NCBI GenBank assembly: GCA_012934845.2
Contig: WNNJ02002973.1
Span: 1 to 64,000, forward strand
DNA length: 64,000 nt
DNA from: Pomphorhynchus laevis
Taxonomy: Eukaryota > Acanthocephala > Palaeacanthocephala > Echinorhynchida > Pomphorhynchidae
Direction: 5' to 3'
Positions 52,412 through 61,162 of this stretch are shown piece by piece. The notes under the pieces were generated by a model, which saw only the letters and a program-made list of their open reading frames with translations, searched no databases and was not told the origin of the DNA. Within the stretch, counting starts at the first letter, position 1. Each line of letters opens with the position of its first letter. The position numbers and the translations under genes are program-made.

Positions 52412-53650
52412 ATGGAAACTCATCAAGATATTATTAATTTATGGAATGACGCAGGATTTACAAATGAACATAGATATGAAATGCTAACGATCCTAAATAC
52501 TATTTTACCTTTTAATATTGCCAGAGGAGGCATAACCTGCGGTGACAAAGCACGGCATGTCTTAACTTTGGAAACAAGAGATGATATAGAGGCCGTAATG
52601 GATGGTAGAACGAATCTTGGTATCAGGTTTGATATAACTAATTTGTATAAATTCCTAACACCAAGTTTATCATGTAAAGAGCACATCCTGGTGACTATGA
52701 TGTTAAGTGGCTTATGTCAATCTGCAGAGTCCCCAATTTGTCAAAAATATTGGGATGATTTTGATATAGCACCTAAACAGTCAGATTATGTCACAAAGAA
52801 TGAAATTAAGCGATGCTTGCTTGAGGCCAGTAAGAAGATGGTTATGAATGATAATAAAGTTGCTTATTACAAATATTATTGTACTTTACATAAACGGCAA
52901 CATATTGCTATCAAAAAGGTGCAGTTTGATAGAAAACTATATGATGGTCTAAACGAAATCTTCCCGCCTACAAGTAAAGGTGATTGGGCGCATACGAGAT
53001 TAAATGTTAAAACGGTATTATGTACTATGAGTAAGCTTAATACACAAAGAAAACAAGCTGCATTAGTAGATATAAACTTCCTATTAACACTATTTCCAGT
53101 TTCAAGCTATAACAGCTTAGTCACAGGTTTAATGATTGCTGTGGTTGACCTCCCTCCTGTACAGTTAATGCTTCGAAGCTTTAAAGAGAGAAAATGGTGT
53201 TGCATGAACAAAAAATTTATGATGTCAACACTGAAAATATACAGTAATTGTGTCCGACGGACTCACACAGCTCCAGGAGTACAGGTTTGTGATGTTAATC
53301 ACATAACGGCTTGTTCCTACTGGTATATGTGTTCATCCCGTCAGCTTTCAATAAGCAATTGGGATAAAGAGAGGACCAACCGTCAGAATGAGATACGTCT
53401 GAATAATGTCTGTGGTTATGATTTTCGACGAGCAACGCGTAATAATGTTAGTTCCAGTATACAAAGGATAATTAAAGAAGCAAAAGTTCCTTCAAGTTGG
53501 TATGAATATGTTATGAAACGCCAGAGGAATATTTCATCTCGTAGTACAGGTGGTTTAAAAACTCTGATCGGTGATAAAACTATAACAGCTGGCAAGATGA
53601 TCTATTTTGAAAATATTCCTACAGAAGAAGTTCTTAAATGGATCGATTGA
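52412..53650 (+). CDS. Virus-like block ORF 1, copy A (412 aa, unrecognised)
   Basis: Open from METHQDIINLWNDAGF to EEVLKWID. It is mostly helical-looking and Cys/Met-rich, with HTAPGVQVCDVNHITACSYW near 287-306 and a basic stretch RRATRNNVSSSIQR near 344. No signal peptide or membrane segment is seen. It overlaps the next frame by 13 bases, which is common in compact viral genomes. The protein is identical in copy B. Function is unknown; a virion or RNA-binding protein is a guess. Confidence 0.5.
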   Translation: METHQDIINLWNDAGFTNEHRYEMLTILNTILPFNIARGGITCGDKARHVLTLETRDDIEAVMDGRTNLGIRFDITNLYKFLTPSLSCKEHILVTMMLSGLCQSAESPICQKYWDDFDIAPKQSDYVTKNEIKRCLLEASKKMVMNDNKVAYYKYYCTLHKRQHIAIKKVQFDRKLYDGLNEIFPPTSKGDWAHTRLNVKTVLCTMSKLNTQRKQAALVDINFLLTLFPVSSYNSLVTGLMIAVVDLPPVQLMLRSFKERKWCCMNKKFMMSTLKIYSNCVRRTHTAPGVQVCDVNHITACSYWYMCSSRQLSISNWDKERTNRQNEIRLNNVCGYDFRRATRNNVSSSIQRIIKEAKVPSSWYEYVMKRQRNISSRSTGGLKTLIGDKTITAGKMIYFENIPTEEVLKWID

Positions 53651-54549
53651 TCAGTGAGTTGAATGGGAATATAATTCATGGAGAACACCGCTTTAGCATA
53701 GAGAGAGGTCACTATACCATCAGGACCAGAATGATTTCTCAACTTATGCGTATACAAATACCGATCGCTAGAGTTATTGGACGACTATCCTACTCAACTA
53801 TAGCCTCATACATGAGGGATAGTGTGTCAATAGATGTTAAAGCCGCTGCTGGTGCAATATCAGCAATTACTGCCATCGACTTCAGACTAGCACAGAACTT
53901 GGCAACAAATATGTTGTATGGATTAACAGTGGTTGATAATACAATGCTGTATACGAAAGGCTGGATCATTTGCTTTTTAGCTTTTCTCAAAAATTTGTAT
54001 TCGCAGGCCCACCCTGCTCATCAAATAAATTGGCCAGGACCCGATGGTAATTTTCGGTTTGCACTTTGGACAGCCGATGGAACAGCGGAACAATTCAGGA
54101 ATTATGTACAAACAGGGAGATTTATATTCACACAAATAAATGTACCTGTACAGCACTATCCGATACTTACTCACATAGCACGAGCCGGTTTGACTTTAGG
54201 ACCTGTGGCGGACCAGCCTTGCCTCAGGTTATCTAGGATTGCTTGGCCAGCTATTCCTATATCAGTATATGGGGATCAGCCATGGATTCAACCTGATCAA
54301 TGGGATGTCACAGCAAACGAGATCAGAGCCGCGTTGATACACATGGCATCACAGCGCCACGAGAATCTAGATCTGATTATGGGCTTCACTCGAGCTTGTA
54401 ATATACTTGGCCAAACGGGCATTGTAATTAACACTCAAGTGGCGGGTGGCGGAGATGGTGAAAATGCTAATTCTGAAGCTGGAAATAATACTTTTGATTT
54501 GATAAGTACATATTACAGAGAGTTGCCCGGCCAGTTAGAGCAAGAGTAG
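53638..54549 (+). CDS. Virus-like block ORF 2, copy A (303 aa, capsid-like?)
   Basis: Starts MDRLISELNGNIIHGEHRF inside the end of ORF 1. It has a hydrophobic Ala/Ile-rich middle (SAITAIDFRLAQNLATNMLY), then WPGPDGNFRFALWTADGTAE, and a Gly-rich loop VAGGGDGENANSEAG near the end. This mixture is reminiscent of nucleocapsid or capsid proteins; no diagnostic motif is seen. Further coding text with an Arg/Ser-rich region follows to about 55000. Nearly identical to copy B. Confidence 0.5.
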   Translation: MDRLISELNGNIIHGEHRFSIERGHYTIRTRMISQLMRIQIPIARVIGRLSYSTIASYMRDSVSIDVKAAAGAISAITAIDFRLAQNLATNMLYGLTVVDNTMLYTKGWIICFLAFLKNLYSQAHPAHQINWPGPDGNFRFALWTADGTAEQFRNYVQTGRFIFTQINVPVQHYPILTHIARAGLTLGPVADQPCLRLSRIAWPAIPISVYGDQPWIQPDQWDVTANEIRAALIHMASQRHENLDLIMGFTRACNILGQTGIVINTQVAGGGDGENANSEAGNNTFDLISTYYRELPGQLEQE

Positions 54550-55007
54550 CAGAATCTGCTGCAAACAGAAGAGTTAGAGGAACTGGAGCTAGAAGGCCCT
54601 CTACTGCCAGAAGTAGGCAGAGAACGACAAATGCCACTAAATCAAGATCAGCCACAGTTGAAAATTCGTCAGATACAGAGGAAAATGGAGACACTCAGCC
54701 GTCTAACTCTCCTACTGAATATCCACAAGACCCATCTACCACAGATGGGCCTCAAACAGTTGAATATTGGTGGCTGGCAACGGGTGAACTAGCGAATTTA
54801 CAAATGTTTTTCAGACCTGCTGATTACAACGTTCTTTGGAGACTGATTACTGCGTCAAGCAGACCTGATTTTACTGATAATATGCGAAAAGAGTTAGACG
54901 TGCTAGATTCAGCTAACATCGAAGACTTGATGGGCATAGCTTGGGGGTTAGCCAGTGAAGAGAACATAAAGGCGACCCTTTATGTCCTCTTCTCCTTTCA
55001 TTATTTC

Positions 55008-55408
55008 TAATGGATTGTTGTAACGCCGATACAACTTCAATACTGTATGCTGATGACTTAGCAATTGTGTGCTCTGATATTAGTTCCGGACAAACCGCGT
55101 TAGACTTCCTATCTGCGTATTGTAAAGATAATGAATTGTTGATTAATATAAGTAAAACAAAAGTGATAAAATTTCGTAGAGGCGGCCGTCTATGTCGGTC
55201 TGATCAACTTTTTATCGACAATGTACAACTAGAATTTTGTTCTAATTACACATCTAGGAATCTTAATGACGTCAAGATGGTCATTCACTTCTCATATTCG
55301 AAACAAGTGCGCAAAGATAGTAGGTGATATCTCAAGAGTCGCTAATTTAGGAGCTTTATCTTTCGAAGGTGCTCTACATTATTTTCAAATAATGTTACTC
55401 CCTTGCTT
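55008..55408 (+). mobile_element. LINE X reverse-transcriptase fragment (3' half)
   Basis: Reads SILYADDLAIVCSDISSGQT, NISKTKVIKFRRGGRL, then in another frame MTSRWSFTSHIRNKC and ALHYFQIMLLPCL. This is the part of LINE X that follows motif B, colinear with 43757-44851 on the other strand. A frame change lies at about 55255. It borders virus-like copy A on the left and copy B on the right. Confidence 0.75.
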
Positions 55409-58256
55409 ACTTGGTATTCTTGCACAAAGCACTCGTTTAGAGATGCCTCTACCCACTTTTTGGATGACTTAGTCACCAACAACGATGCTAATGACTCAAT
55501 TGCCAGCGGATGATAGATCCATCCCGGATTTCGTTTTCAGTCAGGATACTATGACTATTCGTTCTGGGACAGGAGTAATGTATGATTGGAGAGATAATTG
55601 CTATACATCACCCGTATGGAATAGAAGAGATTTGGATGATGCTTGGTGGGAAAGGATTAGTGCTATTGGCATTGATCGAAGACCTGCGATCGGTATAGAA
55701 TCAGTCGACCATATCTATGATCATTCAATGCAGCCCAGTATATTAGATAATGAATTGCCTTTCGGTGGATGGACACAGGATAATGAATTAGGTAAGCGTA
55801 TATTAAAATTATATTTAAATTTTATTAAATAGAATATTTAAGTTATGTATATTACGTTTTCTTCTTTTTGTTTTATAGGTCGAGAAGCAAATGAAGATTC
55901 TCATGAAGAAAACAAGAGGATGAAGAGATAGACATTAATTAATTATTATGCTACTATGTTATAGATTGATTGTATTATTTACTATTCTAAAAATATATTA
56001 TATAAAATGTCTACCTATTTATTATTACTTTTTACGTACAAGTTTATTTATGATTATGTATTATGTATATATTATAGATGGAAACTCATCAAGATATTAT
56101 TAATTTATGGAATGACGCAGGATTTACAAATGAACATAGATATGAAATGCTAACGATCCTAAATACTATTTTACCTTTTAATATTGCTAGAGGAGGCATA
56201 ACCTGCGGTGACAAAGCACGGCATGTCTTAACTTTGGAAACAAGAGATGATATAGAGGCCGTAATGGATGGTAGAACGAATCTTGGTATCAGGTTTGATA
56301 TAACTAATTTGTATAAATTCCTAACACCAAGTTTATCATGTAAAGAGCACATCCTGGTGACTATGATGTTAAGTGGCTTATGTCAATCTGCAGAGTCCCC
56401 AATTTGTCAAAAATATTGGGATGATTTTGATATAGCACCTAAACAGTCAGATTATGTCACAAAGAATGAAATTAAGCGATGCTTGCTTGAGGCCAGTAAG
56501 AAGATGGTTATGAATGATAATAAAGTTGCTTATTACAAATATTATTGTACTTTACATAAACGGCAACATATTGCTATCAAAAAGGTGCAGTTTGATAGAA
56601 AACTATATGATGGTCTAAACGAAATCTTCCCGCCTACAAGTAAAGGTGATTGGGCGCATACGAGATTAAATGTTAAAACGGTATTATGTACTATGAGTAA
56701 GCTTAATACACAAAGAAAACAAGCTGCATTAGTAGATATAAACTTCCTATTAACACTATTTCCAGTTTCAAGCTATAACAGCTTAGTCACAGGTTTAATG
56801 ATTGCTGTGGTTGACCTCCCTCCTGTACAGTTAATGCTTCGAAGCTTTAAAGAGAGAAAATGGTGTTGCATGAACAAAAAATTTATGATGTCAACACTGA
56901 AAATATACAGTAATTGTGTCCGACGGACTCACACAGCTCCAGGAGTACAGGTTTGTGATGTTAATCACATAACGGCTTGTTCCTACTGGTATATGTGTTC
57001 ATCCCGTCAGCTTTCAATAAGCAATTGGGATAAAGAGAGGACCAACCGTCAGAATGAGATACGTCTGAATAATGTCTGTGGTTATGATTTTCGACGAGCA
57101 ACGCGTAATAATGTTAGTTCCAGTATACAAAGGATAATTAAAGAAGCAAAAGTTCCTTCAAGTTGGTATGAATATGTTATGAAACGCCAGAGGAATATTT
57201 CATCTCGTAGTACAGGTGGTTTAAAAACTCTGATCGGTGATAAAACTATAACAGCTGGCAAGATGATCTATTTTGAAAATATTCCTACAGAAGAAGTTCT
57301 TAAATGGATCGATTGATCAGTGAGTTGAATGGGAATATAATTCATGGAGAACACCGCTTTAGCATAGAGAGAGGTCACTATACCATCAGGACCAGAATGA
57401 TTTCTCAACTTATGCGTATACAAATACCGATCGCTAGAGTTATTGGACGACTATCCTACTCAACTATAGCCTCATACATGAGGGATAGTGTGTCAATAGA
57501 TGTTAAAGCCGCTGCTGGTGCAATATCAGCAATTACTGCCATCGACTTCAGACTAGCACAGAACTTGGCAACAAATATGTTGTATGGATTAACAGTGGTT
57601 GATAATACAATGCTGTATACGAAAGGCTGGATCATTTGCTTTTTAGCTTTTCTCAAAAATTTGTATTCGCAGGCCCACCCTGCTCATCAAATAAATTGGC
57701 CAGGACCCGATGGTAATTTTCGGTTTGCACTTTGGACAGCCGATGGAACAGCGGAACAATTCAGGAATTATGTACAAACAGGGAGATTTATATTCACACA
57801 AATAAATGTACCTGTACAGCACTATCCGATACTTACTTACATAGCACGAGCCGGTTTGACTTTAGGACCTGTGGCGGACCAGCCTTGCCTCAGGTTATCT
57901 AGGATTGCTTGGCCAGCTATTCCTATATCAGTATATGGGGATCAGCCATGGATTCAACCTGATCACTGGGATGTCACAGCAAACGAGATCAGAGCCGCTT
58001 TGATACACATGGCATCACAGCGCCATGAGAATCTAGATCTGATTATGGGCTTCACTCGAGCTTGTAATATACTTGGCCAAACGGGCATTGTAATTAACAC
58101 TCAAGTGGCGGGTGGCGGAGATGGTGAAAATGCTAATTCTGAAGCTGGAAACAATACTTTTGATTTAAGAAGTACATACTTACAGAGAGTTGCCCGGCCA
58201 GTTAGAGCAAGAGTAGCAGAATCTGCTGCAAACAGAAGAGTTAGAGGAACTGGAGC
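55409..58256 (+). other. Virus-like fossil block, copy B
   Basis: Repeats 51743-54589 at an offset of 3666 with only scattered differences. It contains the same two open frames as copy A. The right border at 58256 is an abrupt switch to Merlin-derived filler sequence. The left border joins a LINE X fragment with a short microhomology (ACTTG). It looks like a very recent duplicate. Confidence 0.85.
56078..57316 (+). CDS. Virus-like block ORF 1, copy B
   Basis: 412 residues, same protein as 52412-53650; the DNA differs by a few silent changes (for example GCC to GCT at about 56188). Silent-only change over 412 codons points to very recent duplication or conversion, and is also what constraint would give; the number of changes is too small to tell. 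Confidence 0.5.
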   Translation: METHQDIINLWNDAGFTNEHRYEMLTILNTILPFNIARGGITCGDKARHVLTLETRDDIEAVMDGRTNLGIRFDITNLYKFLTPSLSCKEHILVTMMLSGLCQSAESPICQKYWDDFDIAPKQSDYVTKNEIKRCLLEASKKMVMNDNKVAYYKYYCTLHKRQHIAIKKVQFDRKLYDGLNEIFPPTSKGDWAHTRLNVKTVLCTMSKLNTQRKQAALVDINFLLTLFPVSSYNSLVTGLMIAVVDLPPVQLMLRSFKERKWCCMNKKFMMSTLKIYSNCVRRTHTAPGVQVCDVNHITACSYWYMCSSRQLSISNWDKERTNRQNEIRLNNVCGYDFRRATRNNVSSSIQRIIKEAKVPSSWYEYVMKRQRNISSRSTGGLKTLIGDKTITAGKMIYFENIPTEEVLKWID

Positions 58257-58308
58257 ATCACGTCTAGACTTTTCTATCACGCAGATTCTCATGTTCTATT
58301 CGATATAA
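57304..58308 (+). CDS. Virus-like block ORF 2, copy B, fused to foreign end
   Basis: 334 residues. It follows copy A for nearly its full length, then runs on into Merlin-derived filler from 58257 to its stop. The last residues therefore do not belong to the original protein. Confidence 0.5.
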   Translation: MDRLISELNGNIIHGEHRFSIERGHYTIRTRMISQLMRIQIPIARVIGRLSYSTIASYMRDSVSIDVKAAAGAISAITAIDFRLAQNLATNMLYGLTVVDNTMLYTKGWIICFLAFLKNLYSQAHPAHQINWPGPDGNFRFALWTADGTAEQFRNYVQTGRFIFTQINVPVQHYPILTYIARAGLTLGPVADQPCLRLSRIAWPAIPISVYGDQPWIQPDHWDVTANEIRAALIHMASQRHENLDLIMGFTRACNILGQTGIVINTQVAGGGDGENANSEAGNNTFDLRSTYLQRVARPVRARVAESAANRRVRGTGASRLDFSITQILMFYSI

Positions 58309-58317
58309 TAGTTTGTT
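58257..58317. other. Templated filler between virus-like copy B and Merlin
   Basis: 58283-58317 (35 bp, AGATTCTCATGTTC...) is an exact copy of 58633-58667 inside the neighbouring Merlin. The bases before it (GACTTTTCTATCAC) resemble 58411-58425 of the same Merlin. The outer left end of Merlin is missing. Confidence 0.9.
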
Positions 58318-58374
58318 AGACGTCGGTTTTGAAAATAGACGTCGGTTTTGAAAATTTTTAACCCCCCTCCTTAG

Positions 58375-58890
58375 ATGGTTAGAAAATCAGTAAGAACAAT
58401 TGTAGATGAAGAGACGTTTCTATCACAAGAAGAAATGATGGATCTGAACATTACCGAGAGTTATTTGAACCGTGTTTTTTCGAATTTTGATACTCAAAAT
58501 TCAGTTCTTACCAGAATAGGCGTTTTAAAAAATTTTGTTCTTTGTCCCAAATGTGATGATGGTACCTACTTGTGCTATCAGAAAAGAAAAAATGCGTTGG
58601 ATGGGTATTTTTGGACATGTAAGAGGTCATGTAGATTCTCATGTTCTATTCGATATAATAGTTTGTTTTCAAGCTCACGTTTACCTATGAGAACAATTTT
58701 TTTTATTTTCTATAAGTATTTGAATCGAATATCCTTGAGTGAAATTGCTCGAGAACTTGAAATCTCAAGAAACACTGTTTCTGAATATGTTGATCTTGTC
58801 AGGGAGATAATTTGTGATCATATTTCTTCCACTAGCGAGAAATTAGGAGGTTTGAACAGCGATGGTTCAAAAAAAAATTGTCGAAATTGA
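58375..58890 (+). CDS. Merlin transposase N-terminal part
   Basis: 171 residues. A Cys-rich zinc-ribbon-like part (FVLCPKCDDG, WTCKRSCRFSC) lies at about 59-95, followed by a helix-turn-helix (LSEIARELEISRNTVSEYV) at about 122-140. This is the domain order of ISXO2-like/Merlin transposases. The HTH would bind the terminal repeats. The frame drifts off the coding path in the A run at about 58868, just before the first catalytic Asp. Confidence 0.8.
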   Translation: MVRKSVRTIVDEETFLSQEEMMDLNITESYLNRVFSNFDTQNSVLTRIGVLKNFVLCPKCDDGTYLCYQKRKNALDGYFWTCKRSCRFSCSIRYNSLFSSSRLPMRTIFFIFYKYLNRISLSEIARELEISRNTVSEYVDLVREIICDHISSTSEKLGGLNSDGSKKNCRN

Positions 58891-59335
58891 TGAAAGTTTA
58901 TTTTTCAAAAGAAAATATAACAGAGGACGACTAAATGACGGTCAATGGTTTGTAGGAGCAGTTGAACGTGGTTCGAAAAAGACCTTTATAGTGCCTGTAA
59001 GAAATAGAAATGCAGAAACAATGAGGCAAGTTATAAATGATAATATTTTACCAAATACTATTATTATAACAGACCAATGGAAAGCATATTCAAAAGCCTA
59101 GAGAATAATTCTTCATATGATCATAGGTCTGTTAATCATTCTATTAACTTTATTAACCCTAAAGATAGGACTATACACACAAACAATCGAAGGTTTGTGG
59201 TCTTTATCGAAAAAATTTCTACGAGAGAAACCAGGAATTTCGAAGGAACAACACTCCGAATATCTAATTCAATTCATTTGGGAACATAAAATTGAAAAAT
59301 CAAAACGTTTTAATACATTTTTGACCCTTTTATAA
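58862..59335 (+). pseudogene. Merlin transposase catalytic part
   Basis: Begins VEIDESLFFKRKYNRGR, where the first catalytic Asp lies, then DGQWFVGAVERGSKKTFIV and IITDQWKAYSKA with the second Asp. After a stop at 59099-59101 another frame gives HTQTIEGLWSLSKKFLREKP, which holds the acidic third position, and ends at 59335. Two breaks make it inactive here. Confidence 0.8.
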
Positions 59336-59431
59336 TAAATTCTTTTTGTCTTTTTTTAGAATTTTCAAAACCGACGTCTATTTTCATAACCGACGTCTAT
59401 TTTCAAAACCGACGTCTAACGTGCATGCACC

Positions 59432-61162
59432 GTATTTTGCAACAAAAAGAAATGAAAAAGATGCAAGAGATATTGTTTTAAACTAAATAGCTGTGGCAAC
59501 ATGCAATTCCATTGCTACAAGCTTAATAATTAGTAGCCTCGAAAACAAACAATGGCGTCGTATTAAAGAATTGATTAATTTTTTTACCTTTCAAAATAAC
59601 GTTTGATAGGGCCAACGTGGTGGTTCGTTGTCCAAAAACTTTTTCGTTGTCCAAATAACGTGTGATAGGGTAGAACATGTCTCAAGGAGTAGATTAGTTC
59701 GTCTACCATTAATTGATGTATCGTTAGCCCGTGAAGCGGACTCACTGCTTAGAGAAGGTAACTACGATCACAGTTACAATGTTATTCGCAAATTTCTGTT
59801 ATCTGCTTGCTCTTGCTTACCACGTCGACCATTAAACTCAAAAATAAATCATAAGCCAACTTATCTTTTAGAACTTCAAAAGATTCTAATAACTTTAGGA
59901 AAGAAGGATCGCTTTGGCGTATTGAATATGAATAAATACAGATATCTTCGTCGCGAATACTGCAAACTTGTGTCAGAATGGCGGGACCAACAGCAACGAG
60001 CTGATGAGAATTACACTATTGCTGTAGCTGAGAGGCAACCTTGGAAGTTAAAGCCACATAGCTCCCAAATAAGTAATCGCATTTCACTAAAATCATGGTC
60101 AAACCATATAAATTCAATTTGCTATGTTGAAAATCAGCAAATACTTTAGCAGTCATGTCCGATTATCAGGTTAGCTGAGCTTGACTCAGATCCAATTAAT
60201 GATCCTGTCACAATTGAAGAGATTAGATCGGCCGTTGATATCATGCTTAATAATAAAGCAGCGGGACCTGATGAAATTTGTGTGGAGCACTTAAAGTCAA
60301 CGTTTTCAACCCTATCTCTATATTGGTATCAGTTATTTAATTGTATTCTTTTTGGAAAGCCTATACCGTCATCATGGTGAGAGGGTGTATTGAAAACACT
60401 ATATAAAGGAAAGGTTGACATGAACTCTCCGGATTCATATCGGGGGATTGCTTTACTGAATCATTCCTATAAACTTTTAACATGTGTAATTGCGGGGCGT
60501 ATTCAGTGTTTTCCTTCAGTATGTCTACCTCCAGAACAATTTGGTTTTCGGAGAGGACGATCTACGACAAACGCTTTTAATATTATTCGAAATCGCGTTG
60601 TTTCGTCGTTTAAATTTGGTAAGCAACTTTATACCATTTTTGTAGATTTTGCCAAAGCATTTGACTCTATAAATAGGTCGCTGCTGTTATCTAAGTTAAT
60701 TGGTAAGGTTGGTATTCATGGTAGGTTGCTTCCGCTATTGCACGGTATTCTACAGGAAAATACATTGAGAGTGTATGACGGCCTTAACTATTCGCCACCG
60801 ATTATCGCAAATCGAGGTGTGTTACAAATTAAATCAGCTAACTGAGTCTACGTATTTAATATAATTATAAAATAAACAAAATAGAAGAGAGGGGGAGACC
60901 TACTCTCTTTGGCCTGGGGACGGGGGCTGGAGTGTGCGACCAGCTGTACTTCCTGGACCGGACTATTGGAACCACGCACTCATGCGACTCTGATAGTCCC
61001 AATGTCTTCATACAACGGCATAGAGTCGGTCCACTAGTCGGATCTGCACAAGCTATAGCGACTCGCGGAAGTTTATGATTAATCCCTCCTTGAGGGGGAC
61101 GACCTTTAGGGACCTGGGTTTCGACTTGTCGAAACAAGAGGTGACAATCTTAAACTATTTCC
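59432..61162 (+). repeat. Third segmental copy (C): LINE X 5' half and GC-rich segment
   Basis: 59432 onward repeats 48686-50799. The offset is 10746 at the start and 10363 after 59653, so 383 bp are missing at about 59637-59655. LINE X coding frames recur at 59628-60149 and 60390-60845, and the GC-rich segment at 60865-61137. Differences to copy A are few. Confidence 0.88.

Larger units (their letters stand above)
48686..54589. repeat. Segmental repeat copy A
   Basis: Reference copy for the amplified segment. 51743-54589 matches 55409-58256 and 48686 onward matches 59432 onward. It contains the LINE X 5' half, the GC-rich segment and the virus-like block. The near identity over more than 4 kb means recent origin. 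Confidence 0.9.
50800..55007 (+). other. Virus-like fossil block, copy A
   Basis: A block of several open frames: 51549-51809, 51819-52166, 52412-53650 and 53638-54549, with a Ser/Arg/Thr-rich end to about 55000. AT-rich segments with GT and AG ends at 51103-51152 and 52126-52213 look like short introns. No reverse transcriptase, integrase, polymerase or helicase motif is visible. Composition suggests structural proteins of a virus. The block lies between two colinear halves of LINE X. It is partly broken, yet two adjoining genes are fully open. Family unknown to me. Confidence 0.45.
58316..59431 (+). mobile_element. Merlin DNA transposon, nearly complete
   Basis: The subterminal inverted repeats are built of 19-bp units (GACGTCGGTTTTGAAAATA). 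There are two on the left (58318-58355) and three in inverse orientation on the right (59361-59417). The right end continues TAACGTGCATGCACC, as in the copy at 46581-47087; the left counterpart is replaced by filler. The transposase is of the ISXO2-like type. The interior has a frame change near a nine-A run at about 58868 and a stop at about 59099, so it is defective. Confidence 0.85.

Noticed and set aside
47386-54549. Polinton or other large DNA virus element
   Set aside because: No protein-primed polymerase, packaging ATPase, or integrase was seen next to these frames, and no long terminal repeats were found.
52412-54549. Gag or envelope of an LTR element
   Set aside because: No zinc knuckle, protease, LTR or fusion-peptide-like features occur in or beside these frames.
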